DNA of 64,000 nt. Source: Bathynomus jamesi (Eukaryota; Arthropoda; Malacostraca; Isopoda; Cirolanidae). Position 1 is the stretch's first letter; the number at the start of each line of letters is the position of its first letter. The stretch lies in the NCBI GenBank assembly GCA_023014485.1, contig JAJOZX010002580.1:607001-671000 (forward strand), given 5' to 3'. The translations under genes were made by a program, and so were the position numbers. Below are positions 38,573 through 49,737 of this stretch, piece by piece. The notes below the pieces were generated by a model. That model saw only the letters and a list, made by a program, of their open reading frames with translations. It was not told the DNA's origin and did no database searches.

Positions 38573-40999
38573 CTAGAGACAGGAATATTTTAAGAAATAT
38601 TAATTTCTATGTCAGTAGCTCGCAACAATCTCTCAGCTAACCTGTGGAAGTGTCATGAACTTCAAACTGTTGGCCAGCTCCACGAACAACTCCTGCTTGT
38701 TCAGGTCCACACGTAAGAAGGCAGCCCAATTGCCAGGAACTTTGGTCGAGAGAGTAACCCGCCTCCGCGCTCCGCTGCCTCTTTGCTCCCGAGTTCCTGA
38801 CTTCAGGCTCGTCTTGGAGTAGACATCCCAGACAATGTCAACCCGGTCGTTTCTTTCAAACCAGGAGAGGATGTATGGCAGAATCACGTCTGTGAAATAG
38901 TCTCCGATGGTCACAGCACTTCCAGGACGAAGCATTTGAACGAGCACAGCACCCTCCAGCACAGATGCGGTCGTCACCGGTCTACGACTGTCGAGATCCG
39001 CTGTGACAATACAGTCCAGGATCTCGCTCTTGGTTCCATGGTGCATGTGTCCCTTCCGAGTAAGAGAGGGAGGATGGGCAGAGGTCTCATGGGAGAACAC
39101 CGACTCGTTGATGGCGAAGCCTTGAACAACTTCAGCTTGGTGTGGGGTATCGGAGCAGTGAACACCTCCTCCTGGGAGCTGACTCGCTTGTCGACAAACG
39201 CTTTGTATCTCTGCAATCCGATTTCCTTTACCTTCCTCACATTGTCTACCACATCTGGAGGTATGATGATTGACTCGTCCAGGTCGAGCAGCTCGCCACT
39301 GTCCTCCATGAAGGGGCTTGCCAGCTCCTCAAAGGCATCCACCAGCGCTAGCACATCAGACTGGAAAAAAGAAACATATATAGGCATTGCCGAATCATAC
39401 ATATTCATACCACTGAAAATGATGAGGGTATCTCTCAATTTGCAATTTATTAGAAAGTTACCTTGTAGTCGGCTTGGAACTTGGGGTACTATTCATGGTG
39501 CCTCCGTTCATCTGACTCCTTCGTGCCCTCAAATTCCCTGGCTAGGCGAGCCATCTCAGGGCGAACGACCTGCTCGCAGCGAACTGTGCGTGGGTCATCC
39601 AGGTTCTCGTTGACGCCAACCACATTCTTGAGCCAATCGATGAGTTCTTGGCTTCTGGTTATGCGAGATCTTCGAGAATGCTCGTCTGGACTTCTGTCCC
39701 ATGAAGTGACCACGCTGGAACTCCACATACAGCGCGGGATGGCGTTCTTCCAGTGTTGCCATGTCACGGAGATGGATGGGCAGGTTCCGAGCATAGTGGG
39801 GATGATCCAGCGCGAAGACCCACGGCATCAGAGAATCAAGAGTCTCCATGTAGAGCGAGGAGTCAGCTGTGCGACACGACTTGACAAACTGAAAACACAT
39901 GAATAGACCCATATGAAACACGCGGATTTTGTGGAGGAATGTATCATAGTCTTCAGCTAACAATGAGAATGAGACAAAACATGAATGAGCCTTGCATGCG
40001 TTGCTTAAGGGTAGTACGTTAGCGAGTGAGACAAAAACATGACATGAAGAACCTGTCTTACCTGAAGAATGAGAAGATCCAGCTCCATGGACTTGAACCA
40101 GTAATCTGCTTGGCGCTGCAAGGCACACAGCTGTTTGAGCCATTCGTCAAAGGGCAGAGCGATGAGATCATTCGACTCGGCATCAGCAGAGACACCATCA
40201 TAATCATCAGCATTCGTCGCCTTCTTCATAAGCACGTAGAGAGCAGCTACAGACACCTGATGCATGTACCGAGTTGTGCAGATGTGATGGACGCCAATGA
40301 AAGACTGAGCTTTGCCGCTGGTCGAGATACCGCTGTTGGTGATTGCTGTAGTCCACCCACTACCGTCCAACCAGTCACCAGACACTCCACAGCATCTTCT
40401 CAGTATGCATTGCCCCCAACAACACCAGATAGGAGTCTTCGCCATGCTCTGTCTGGGGGTACTTCCACTGAAGTTTCTTGGCCAGCGTGAAGAGGGGTTG
40501 ATCGGCTACCATGACTGGTGTCTGACCAGGATTGATATAGCTGATCGCCTGGCGGATGACTTTCATCCCATGCCAAACCATAGTAGGACTGTTGGGAGAC
40601 TCGATGAACAGAGGCAGCATGTATGACTTGGCTGGGGAAATAGCAGGATGCTCTGTGATGCTGGCAGAGTACGCGGCCCATGAGATCCATTTACCGGCTT
40701 CGAGGGTCTGTTTGAATAGAAGGCTTCTGACTCGCTCCAACCACCCATAGCCTTCTTCAATGATGCTGGTGAGAGAGCGCGAAGCCGGAAGAGGATGACT
40801 GTTGTCTTCAGGGCAGGAACGTGCAGCAATTCATCGTTTGGCAGCGAGACATCCAGATCCATGGCCGTGTAGATAGCTGGCAAGGACCTCACAACCTTCT
40901 TCCCCATCTCAGTTGGATTGAGGATGTCGGCGAGATTCTTGACTTGTTGGCTGTCTGAAGAGAAGTGCTGCTGAATGCTGATGCATGTTCCATGGAGGG

Positions 41000-41582
41000 T
41001 AGGGTGGATCGATTTTACATTTTTTTCGATTTCCATATTCTAATAGAGACAAAAACTTGCGCATGCATGAGGAAATAGCCTCTGCAAAATCTTAGCTTAA
41101 TAGGTAATAATCTTCTGCCCCCGGCAGAGCGATGAAAATCATATTTTAGTAGTCAAAAACGTATTTTAAACCCTAGCCTAGAGTCATAAAATTTTGCGTG
41201 TGTTATTTCATGCCTAAGCAACGATATAAATGCAATGGGAAATATATAAATGCATTATTTAAGACAAAGAGCCGATCTGAAAATATGTATATTATACATA
41301 TTTTCAGATCGGCTCTTTGTCTTAAATAATGCATTTATATATTTCCCATAGCATTTATATCGTTGCTTAGGCATGAAATAACACACGCAAAATTTTATGA
41401 CTCTAGGCTTGGGTTTAAAATACGTTTTTGGCTACTAAAATATGATTTTCATCGCTCTGCCGGGGCAGAAGATGATACCTATTAAGCTAAGATTTTGCAG
41501 AGGCTATTTCCTCATGCATGCGCAAGTTTTTGTCTCTATTAGAATATGGAAATCGAAAAAAATGTAAAATCGATCCACCCTA
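41000..41582. mobile_element. Fold-back hAT-type MITE (583 bp)
   Basis: A near-perfect palindrome over its whole length, axis near 41,291, with termini TAGGGTGGATCGATTTTAC and complement. It is flanked by the 8-bp duplication atggaggg (40,992-40,999 and 41,583-41,590), typical of hAT elements. It carries no coding capacity. It lies in an exon of the Academ-like gene between the codons for ...KSALH and GTCISIQQH. Removing it with one duplication rejoins the frame. Copies A and B lack this part of the host element. Confidence 0.92.
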
Positions 41583-43179
41583 ATGGAGGGCTGATTTTGC
41601 CGTCGTAGAGGAAGGGTTGTGGTCGATGTTGTCAAAACCGCCTGTGGTGAACACGCCCTTGACAGTCTGAGGTGGCACTACCACACCGATCTGCTCCCAG
41701 TGACCAATAACTGAATTCGCGATGTCTGTGCTCAACACTCTCAAACGGTCGTACGAGACGCACAGTCCTCGTTGATGCATAGCATCGATTAGAGATTCAC
41801 GGCCAGTTTGAAGATGTAGTTTCATAGACAGATACAGCGATGCTGGTGTTTCCCTCTCCTTGATATGACGAGGAACACTCCAGGTTTGTTGGATCTGCGT
41901 CCAACAGAGTTGAAGATGATCTGCTGCACGATGGATGTTGCAACCTTGGACTTCTCATAATCAGGAGCCGGCTCATTGATACCTGGTCCATCAAGAAGCA
42001 TGTGCAAGAATGATCTCAACGTGGGCGGGATGGATTCAGCTTCACATGAGGTTGAGAAGGAGCCTGTGAAAGCCTGCTTCATGTGGAGATAATCTCGCCG
42101 GAGGATCTTGGCTGCTTTGTGGAGGATGGAGACTTCAGTTGATGTATTGTTTTCCATATCAACTACAGCTTTGCTTAGGTCGTCGTCGAAAACAAGAGAC
42201 CAGCAACAATTCATTGGTATCGCCTTGATGTCAGGAATCATGCGCTCATATCCTCTCGAAGGCGTGTTGTATTGCATTTGATGTAGGGAAAAGTGAGAGC
42301 GGCGAGGCGTTTGCAATAGAGGGCCGTCAAGTCAGCCATTGCTAGTGACGTCCCTCAAACACGATTATTTTCAAAAAAGTCAAGTAACTCGTTGAGAGCA
42401 TGTGCTCGGATCACCTGAGTCGCATGACTTTCAGTCGTGTCACATCCGACCGTCGCCGCTTTCCTGTAGAGCCGAATCAGGCACGCATGATGACAGACGG
42501 CATTAATAGTGACCATGTCACCGGCAGAAAGTTTGGCCAACAGACGTTTGTCACCTAACACTCGAGCGCAATCATTGACTTTCTTATCCAAGCCAAGAGT
42601 AGAGGCCTTCCTCAGCTCTTTCTTGTTGCCCACTTCGTCACAGAAGAGGCATGGAGTGTCGACTGGTTCGCTCGAAGATGTAGAGGGTGAGGGTGAGGCC
42701 TGGGTGATGGACCTGGCACCACTGTTCATGCGGCGAGTTTTCACCGGGCTAACTGACTGTTGCCCTTGATGCTTTTTCCTCGCTCTCTGCACTTTTTGAT
42801 TGTCGACGGCATTCCTGCAACTTTTGTGCCACACTACTTGATTAGACATCATCAGCTGCACTCCATTCTGAGCACCGCCACCAGCACCGCCACCAATGTC
42901 ATCTACGACTACAAAGTCAGACAACTCCCCTAATTCCTTGAGCTCCTGGATGTTGTCCGTAACTTCTTTATAAGAGGCTGAAAGTCTTTCAGGTTTGTTT
43001 CTCAATTTCACAGACGATGAAGGATTTTCAGTCGGTTCATAGCTTTTGTCTGACTGACATATGAAGCATAAGCTCCAGCCGCGAGTGTCCATGATGGCAG
43101 GCGTGCTTTTAGAGTCACTCATTTCGGATTAATCATTGTGAATCTAAAACATGAAATTGAATTTCTAAAGGTCACAGAA

Positions 43180-43425
43180 CTTAGAAACGTGTGTGATGAC
43201 TCGTTTTCAGCTAAATTCAGCATGAGAAAGCCATTTCTGATGTTATTTTGGGGTGTCTCACTCCGTCAGTTTGGAAACTGCGGAAAATCCCCAATTTCAA
43301 CATGGCGGCCAGCGGCCATATTTGATTTTGGGGGTCAAAATGACCTCTAAACCCCATAATAACCCCAGAAATGGATTTCTCATGCTGAATTTAGCTGGAA
43401 ACGAGTCATCACACACGTTTCTAAG
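43180..43425. repeat. Subterminal inverted repeat of the Academ-like element
   Basis: 43,180-43,239 and 43,366-43,425 are about 60-bp imperfect inverted repeats upstream of the gene start. The loop holds aacatggcggccagcggcc, close to the YY1 consensus. A related block (aaaatggccgccgtcggcc) lies near the opposite end at 37,012. A role in transposase binding or promoter activity is inferred. Confidence 0.65.
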
Positions 43426-43623
43426 TTAATTGGTTCAAAAGTTAGAAATACGGTCATTAGCATAATTTTATGCTGATTAGGCATAAAATTAAGCATGTCT
43501 ATGCATAGATACAACTTGTGTCTTTGGATAAATTCTTTCTTATGGCCTTAGGGAACTTCCATACCAAAGGGGACCTTTGCATCATGATTTGAAGTGGACA
43601 CCCTATTTTGTGCACTTAATATG

Positions 43624-44110
43624 TCTACTATTACTGTCGCTATCATAACGGACATTGCTCTTCTGAACTCTCTAACTGCATGCCTCCTCCTTTAAGGATA
43701 GCACGCAGTACCAGACTTTCTACATTTTCTCATTCCTTTTCTGTCCAACTATCTAATGTAAGGGTTAATCTGTATTTTCATTCTTTCATCTATTCAACCG
43801 GTCAACTCTGGAAGAACCTTCTTCAATCCATCTTTCCTCCTGTCTATGACCTTCCATCTTTCAAACGCAGAGTGTCTAGGCATCTCGAAAACCTCGGACC
43901 TTGATTTTGGCTCTCTTCTTCTTCTATGGGAGGGGCACTTTCGCGGGCATTTGCCCTTGGCCCCTCCTTCCTGCATAAAAAAAAGCATCGCACCTTGTAT
44001 TAGTGAAAAAAAGACATGCATAGTAGAACTGGCCAACCTAAACCAGACATTTTGTACAAAAATAGGAAGAAAGCTTAGTATGAGTGAAGGAACTAAGAAC
44101 CTGGACAAAT
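43624..44110 (+). pseudogene. NLTR1 copy C: 3' coding end and 3' UTR
   Basis: Continuation of NLTR1 beyond the inserted transposon. The frame reads YYYCRYHNGHCSSELSNC, then MPPPLRIARSTRL (43,680) and GQLWKNLLQSIFPP, ending ENLGP at 43,904. This is the usual C-terminus of this group of non-LTR elements. A 3' UTR with short A runs follows to about 44,110. It proves that the element at 36,904-43,620 is an insertion. Confidence 0.85.
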
Positions 44111-44330
44111 GAATCGAAGTTTAATATAGTAGGGGTATGGTGGTCACTTGTATATATATTTGATGAACATAATTAACCTCTCTTGAATTGAAAACTTCGT
44201 GAATTTATACAAACATATTACACTAAATATGACTACCAAGGAATCTATCACTGGAATCAAAGAATTGCTGGTGAAGGAGAAATTTAAGGAGTTTTATAAA
44301 GTTTGATTAATAATTTAGTGATTAACTCTT
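44111..44330. other. Unassigned AT-rich spacer
   Basis: No coding or repeat signature recognised between NLTR1-C and NLTR3. Confidence 0.4.
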
Positions 44331-47300
44331 CTTTTGGTGGCACCACTCCGGGCTGGCCACCTTGTTGTGGTGGTGGAAGGGGAGCTTATGTGCTCTGACC
44401 CATTGTGCTATGTTGACGGGGTCTCTCTGTTCCCAGAAGGATCACCCATGCCGGACAGGCCGCTGGGGGAGCCGGATTAAGAGCCACCAGGTCTTTGGCT
44501 CCCAGTAATAGTCTCCAGGTCTGGCCTCCGGAGGTGGCGTCCTAAGAGCGTCGCTCTGCTGGGTTGTTGGGTGTCCAGGCCGGTGGGATTAATGGACTGG
44601 GGTCTTTGCACCGTAGGGGACAAACCTCCGTATTACGGAGCCCCGACTTTGCATCGCTGATGTACCCTCTGGGGACGAGGTACCCCGTCTCCTGCTGTCT
44701 GTGCACGGCCCCCTTTTCTCGTCGGTAGGCGGTTCCTCGCGTCCCCTGGGTCCATTTTCTTCTTTCTTCACCGTTATAGATTCAGTTAATTATTCTACTT
44801 GAGCTCGGGTACCGGGCGACCAGGACCTCAAGTTCTCTGTCACTGGAAGCACGCGTCTTCAATGAAGCGTTCTCCCTCCGTCTGCGGGTCACTCGCGTTC
44901 TTCTCGCCCTAAGATCCTTCCGTCGTCTCGTTCCAACAGGCCTCCTGACCCATTCCCGAATGCCAATGGCCCTGATTTGGACTACCTTCGGTTTTTGGTT
45001 CTCCGTTCCTTCGCCTCTCCTCCCCTCTCCCAAAGGTAAGATGTGGTCTCAGAACGACTGCTCTCTGGTTGTCGAAGACTCGAATCTCACTTCTTAATAG
45101 TGTTGGAAGGTCTAATCGTAATATTGTCCGCAACGAAACGCCCATGGGAGGGACCATGAAAAATACTTGGACTTCAGTTCCTGAAATTAAGAGGCTGATA
45201 AAAGAATTAAACTGTTAAAGACTGGTTCTGAGAACTTAAAATATGCCAATGACGTGGAAAATCTGCATATTTCATTGCTTTTCTCAGCCATGCTGGCTCA
45301 TAGTTATAGTCCTGCAGAGTTTATGAGGGTATTTATTTTGTTTCTTGTCAAAAATAAATATGGGAACATTCTCTCCAGCAGTAATTACAGATGTTATTGT
45401 CGCCTACTGCTTCTTGAAACTACGAGAGAAACTTTTGCTACGCCGATTACCGATTAAATGATTTTGTATGGACATCTAATCAGTTTGGTTTTAAAGGGTC
45501 CCACTCAACTGATCTGTGTATCTATGTATTGAAGGAAATTGTTAAATACACTGACAGTGATTAAACTTTATAGGTGTTTCTTAGATATAAGTAAGACATA
45601 TGATTGAGTGAAGCACGATATTTTATTTAAAAAACTAGGACAGGAAAATTTGTGTACATATTAAATATATTGAAATTTTGTTATACCCACTAATTCCTCT
45701 TCGTTTTGGTCGGAGCTATGGGGCGCGTCCCTCTATGGCCAATGTGAGAATGCATCTTCCTCTCATGTAAGGTCTTTCTTTGCCTTCGTGGACCATTGGA
45801 CCCGTTTGGAGACCCAGATGAGCTCCTGTTTTTGTTTCTTTCTTTTTCGCTCTGGTTTTGGTTTTGGACTTTGATTTGACCCTTTCCTTGGACCTTGGGT
45901 GGGGTAGGTGGTTTTCCTCTCATCCAAGCCCTGCTTCTGCCGTTTCTCACCGTGCGTATGTTGAGGATGGCAGCTTTTTTTGACGGCCATCCTCATCCGT
46001 ACTGGGTGTAAGTGTACCTCCTCTGCGCGACATCTATTGGCGGTGGGACTGAGTATGTCCACGTTTCGCCTTTCCCTTGTTGGGGTCGGTGGTGGCTGGA
46101 TGCGCGCGGGGGATGAAGTTTTCTTCTCATTTGCCATGGTTTTTTCTTCTCTTCGATTTACAATCCCTGCACCTGATTTTCGGACTACGGCTTCGGATAC
46201 TCTTCTCCCCTCCTTACCCCTTCAGGAAATGCTCATGTCCTGACTACCTTCCCCTCCATCCTCTCTCTCGGAGTCTTCCACTAAAGTGGCTGATTTCTGA
46301 CCTTTTATGGCCATCATTGCCACTCTGAAACCCTATGCTCCTTTTCAGGGGTTCTCTCAGGGTTCTGCTCCTTGGAGTACTCTTTATCCTCGTTCTGGAT
46401 ACCGCCGAACCCGTCGGTCTTGAAAGCCCGTTTCCGTTGTCTCCACATTTCCATCTCTCTTGACTTCTCCTGTCGCACTTTTTGTTGTTAAACCTACTAC
46501 TTCTCGTCCTTGCTTTCTCATCGTGTTGCAGTCTTTAGCAGCCTTGCGGCGCGGCTTCTGCCGAGGTCTCTCGCGAGGGTGTTTCGGCGCTCCATGATGG
46601 GTCTTTACTCATCAAATATCGATCTCCGGATCAGAGTAGTCTTGTCCTGTCTCATGCACCCTTGATTTGAAGATAAATTCCTGCCGAGGCACTATTTTTC
46701 CCTTCATCTCTTAGACGTCTCGGAGGAGGACGGTTGTTTGGATTTCCTGGGTGCGAAGATTTTGGATGCAGTAGAGAGGGGCTTTCCCAGTTGACAGGCA
46801 CTTCTCCTTGGTGGTCTCTGGAGTGTGCGAAGGATGTCCGGAGCAAGAAGTCCGCTACTAGCCGGTTTTACAGTAACAAAACTTCGGATAACCGCATTGT
46901 CATGTAAAGGGCACGGGCGGTGGCCGGCCGTGTCCTTAAACAAGCCCGGAAGAACTCCTGGCAACAGTGTGTCTCCGGGATTACGTCTTCGACCTTCAAC
47001 GCCACGGTTTGGAACCGAGTTCGCCGTATCTCTCGCAAGTTTGTTTCTTCTCGTCCCAAGGTCCTCCATGTCGATGGCAGGGACAGTTTTGATTCGACGG
47101 AAGTGGCAAATACTTTAGCTGTTTCATTTGCAGTACTTCGAGAGTTACATGGTATTCTCCGGCTTTCCGTTTACGTAAATGTGCAATAGAGCGCGTAGAT
47201 CTTAATTTTGACAGCTCGAACAATGAACCCTGCAATCAGTTGTTGACGATGCAAGAACTTAAATCTGCACTGTCCTCTCGGGGAGATTCTGCACGTGGTC

Positions 47301-49650
47301 CTGATGGCATTCGCTACAAAATGCTGAAGTCAGTGCATATTTCGGCTTTTTTTTCTGCGTGAAACCATAGTTGTCCCTCTTCCTAAACTTGGCAAGGACG
47401 CTTCCCTCTCTCAGAATTTTCGTTCGATTGCTTTGACCAGCTGCATCTGTAGACTCATGAAGATGGTCGCTTCCCAACTGTCTTTCACCCTAGAGAGACG
47501 ATGGCTCCTTCCTCCCTCTGTCTGGCTTTCATCAATTTCGCAGCACCTTAGATCCTTTGGTGCTTCTTAGTCATGATCTCCAGACTGCATTTTTTCATAA
47601 ACATATTATTGTGGCTGTTGTTTTTTTACATCCATAAAGCTTATAATGTTTCGTGGAGGTTTTACGTCCTCCAAAGTCTCCGTTCCCTGAATTTTGTGGG
47701 CTTTTTCCCTCTTTTTATCTGTAACTATTTAAGAGACCGTACTTTCCGAGTTCGCGTTGGCAATTTTCTCTCCGACCTAACCACACCAGAGGAAGGAGTC
47801 CTAGAAGGATCCGTCTTCAGCGCCCTCTGCTTCTCTCTGGTTATGAATGCGGTTGTAAGTCTTTTGTCCACATCAGTACAATGTTCTCTTTACGCAGATG
47901 ATCTCGCCGTTTACAGCTTGGGTAGTTCTCTGAGACTGGCGACAAGTACGGCTTGCAGTTAATGTTGTCGAGAGATGGGCAACGTCTGTGGGTTTGTCTT
48001 TCTCCAGCCAAGGCTGTGTGTGTCTTTTCATAGACGTAGGACTTCTTCCGTTCTGCCTCCTTCCTTGTTTTTAACCGGTAACCCCATCCCAATAGGGGAC
48101 ACGTTTAAATTTTGGGGTATTACCCTCGACTCTCGTCTTACTTGGGTATCTCACCCGAAGAAACCGAGAATTTCTGCTCGGCGTACTCTTGCACTTTTCG
48201 ACCATCCCTCCCACATGCCATGAGGTCTAGAGACTCTGATAGACATACGCTCCTTCGCCTGTACACTAGTTCGGTTTGGTCGAAGATTGTATGGTTGCGA
48301 GGTCTATGGGTCCACCTCTGTTTCTCGTTTACGAATTCGGGACCCTCTTCATAACTGTGGTCTCCGCTTGGCCCACCGGCGTCTTTCGTTCTTCACCGGT
48401 GGCTAGCTTTCAGGCGGAATGTGATTCCCCTTTCCTTCGATACCGTCGTGCATATCTCCAGATGAAGTGCTATTACCGAGCTCACAGGATTTCCTCTCCT
48501 CTTCTCTGTACTGTACTTGATGGAACTCTTCCTCTGGATGATTCTTGGCACCTTCTTTCAACTGTCCATACCTTTTTTCTCCCGACGTGCCCTTGCTCCT
48601 CCTCTGGTCTTTCCAGTTTCGTTTCAGGGCAGGGACTCCTCCAGGACTTGGGTGATGGGGTGGCTGGTATCAAAATCTGCCTCAAATAGCTTTCAAAGAA
48701 CGTTTTCTGGTATCTATTTCGCTCATTGATGAGCTACATATTTTGTCATGCTTTCAAAGAACATAAGATAATGTCTTTTGTACATAAAAATGTTCTCTTG
48801 TACATAAAAATTTCCGTGAAAAAAGTAAATTTACTAAGGCAAGGGGGGTGGTTAGTCACCTTAGCAACCCCTTCTGGAGGAGCCCCTGAGGTGCTTTCTC
48901 CATAGATTCTTTCCCCGATTTCTTTTTGCAATGGTTTGTGTCCTTTCGATAAGAAGTCCACCCCTAGTATTGTCTTGTTCCTGTTTTGAGAACACCTTGT
49001 TCCCCATTCTTCTTTTAACCATATATATACTGACGCTTCTCACTCTTCGTCAGGTGTGGCCGCTTCGGCAGTTTTCCATCGCCCTCCTAAAACTCCCGCA
49101 TCTACCGCACAATACTTCCATTTACTCGGCGGAGTATTTGGTATCCTATAAACTCATGTTGGTGCTCTTCCCCCGAACACTTTTGTAATTTTTTCGGACT
49201 CCCGTACCGTTCTTACGTCCTTCGAATATTATGACCTTAAACACCCTCTGGTCAGAAGGGTACAGCAACAGGTTCATTTTCTTACTGCGTATTCCGCACG
49301 ACGTGTTTCCTTTCGTTGGATTCCTTCTCATGTGAGTATTGCTGGTAACAAGGAGATGGACCTTTTGGCTAGACAGACTTGTTCCCTTCCTATTACTCTA
49401 AAGCCTCTACCTTTTTCCGACTTTGTTGTTGTTGTTGACGTTATAAGAGGTGAAATTAGAGTTGTAGGAGTGATATCAGAAAGTGGGGAAATGGGAAATA
49501 TAGATGAAGAGTTGATAGGCTTTATTCCTTCCCTCCACCGCCATTTCAGGTCGCTGTGGCAGCACGACTGGGATGGCGTAGGTGTTAGAAAATCTAGAGG
49601 AGGAAGACCCATTGTTATCCCAAAGCGATATGATGGCTAAACTGATTAAT
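44331..49650 (+). pseudogene. NLTR3: degenerate non-LTR retrotransposon with RNase H
   Basis: A G+C-rich 5' region (44,331-45,094) is followed, after an inserted NLTR2 fragment, by poorly readable ORF1-like sequence (45,693-46,700). A pre-RT linker (PWWSLECAKDVRSKK, near 46,800) leads to the RT, with RGPDGIRYKMLKS (47,290) and YADDLAVYS in the frame 47,573-47,962. GITLDSRLTW follows (48,110), then RNase H: IYTDASHSS at 49,022, FSDSRTVLTSF at 49,190 and WIPSHVSIAGNKEMD at 49,318. An HFRSLWQHDWD tail lies at 49,545. Many stops and frameshifts occur. RNase H points to the I/R1/LOA side of non-LTR diversity. The endonuclease is not recognisable and may be deleted. Confidence 0.75.
45095..45692 (+). 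pseudogene. NLTR2 fragment inserted in NLTR3
   Basis: A degenerate copy of the stretch seen at about 51,030-51,650: shared segments include gaggttaattaaagagttaa-like sequence, the NQFGF and STDLCIYVLKE coding regions and RCFLDISK. It carries several stops and small deletions. Both ends are internal to NLTR2, so it is a truncated insertion or a rearranged piece. Confidence 0.75.
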
Positions 49651-49679
49651 GCAACATTGTTTGTATGTATTAAGTTAAG

Positions 49680-49681
<2 letters not shown>

Positions 49682-49723
<42 letters not shown>

Positions 49724-49737
49724 TATATATTATATAT
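49682..49737. repeat. Microsatellite (TA)n
   Basis: TA tract with a few interruptions, abutting a mariner-like terminus at 49,738. Confidence 0.95.

Larger units (their letters stand above)
22982..40333 (-). repeat. Right arm of giant inverted repeat
   Basis: About 17.35 kb, reverse complement of 4,609-22,242. Private features: the non-LTR insertion at 24,806-27,459, the mariner derivative at 31,829-32,736, and loss of the segment matching 17,428-18,748. Homology to the left arm ends near 40,333, exactly where copy B meets copy A. Beyond that the Academ-like element continues only in copy C. Confidence 0.9.
37338..43122 (-). pseudogene. XPG/FEN1-like nuclease-transposase gene of the Academ-like element
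   Basis: The start at 43,122 (MSDSKSTPAIMD) opens a 255-codon segment with C-x2-C at residues 19/22, a WHKSC motif near 98, C-x2-C near 160 and CHHAC near 210, suggesting two zinc-binding clusters. A middle region of unknown fold follows (42,316-40,375), with FDNIDHNPSSTTAK near 41,600. After introns (for example 39,889-40,061 with GT-AG) the C-terminal half shows, in order, VLEGAVLVQML, VWDVYSKTSLKSGT, EEADARMF, SDSDVIVLG and TGCDTTSAFYGKGKKTAW. This matches the order of metal-binding acidic residues and the helix-hairpin of FEN1/XPG nucleases. The tail (37,338-37,622) is CXC-like (CQCKTDCKAPCKC, CRCKGSCSH). Lesions: TGA near 42,355, frameshifts near 41,885, 40,740, 40,390 and 39,660, a TAG near 39,490, and a MITE in an exon. 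Confidence 0.75.
36904..43620 (-). mobile_element. Academ-like DNA transposon, full length (copy C)
   Basis: A 6.7 kb element inserted in the NLTR1 reading frame. The ends are inverted repeats of about 100 bp (gtaagtgacttttcacttc at the left; the right end reads attaagtg inwards with a ~10-bp indel, then cacttcaaatcatgatgc is shared). ATG flanks both sides (36,901-36,903 and 43,621-43,623), and removing the element with one ATG restores an open NLTR1 frame (RRH-V-YYYCRYHNGHCSS). One multi-exon gene on the minus strand fills the inside. A short TSD plus an XPG-type nuclease fits the Academ superfamily as I know it; the family name is tentative. Confidence 0.78.

Noticed and set aside
36904..43620. 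Kolobok or piggyBac assignment from TTAA at the right end
   Set aside because: TTAA is not present at the left end in any copy, while ATG duplication restores the host frame and the nuclease motifs point elsewhere.
44589..46328. Minus-strand Pro/Arg-rich frames in the NLTR3 5' region
   Set aside because: They are antisense shadows of the G+C-rich element; RT and RNase H motifs downstream fix the plus strand as coding.
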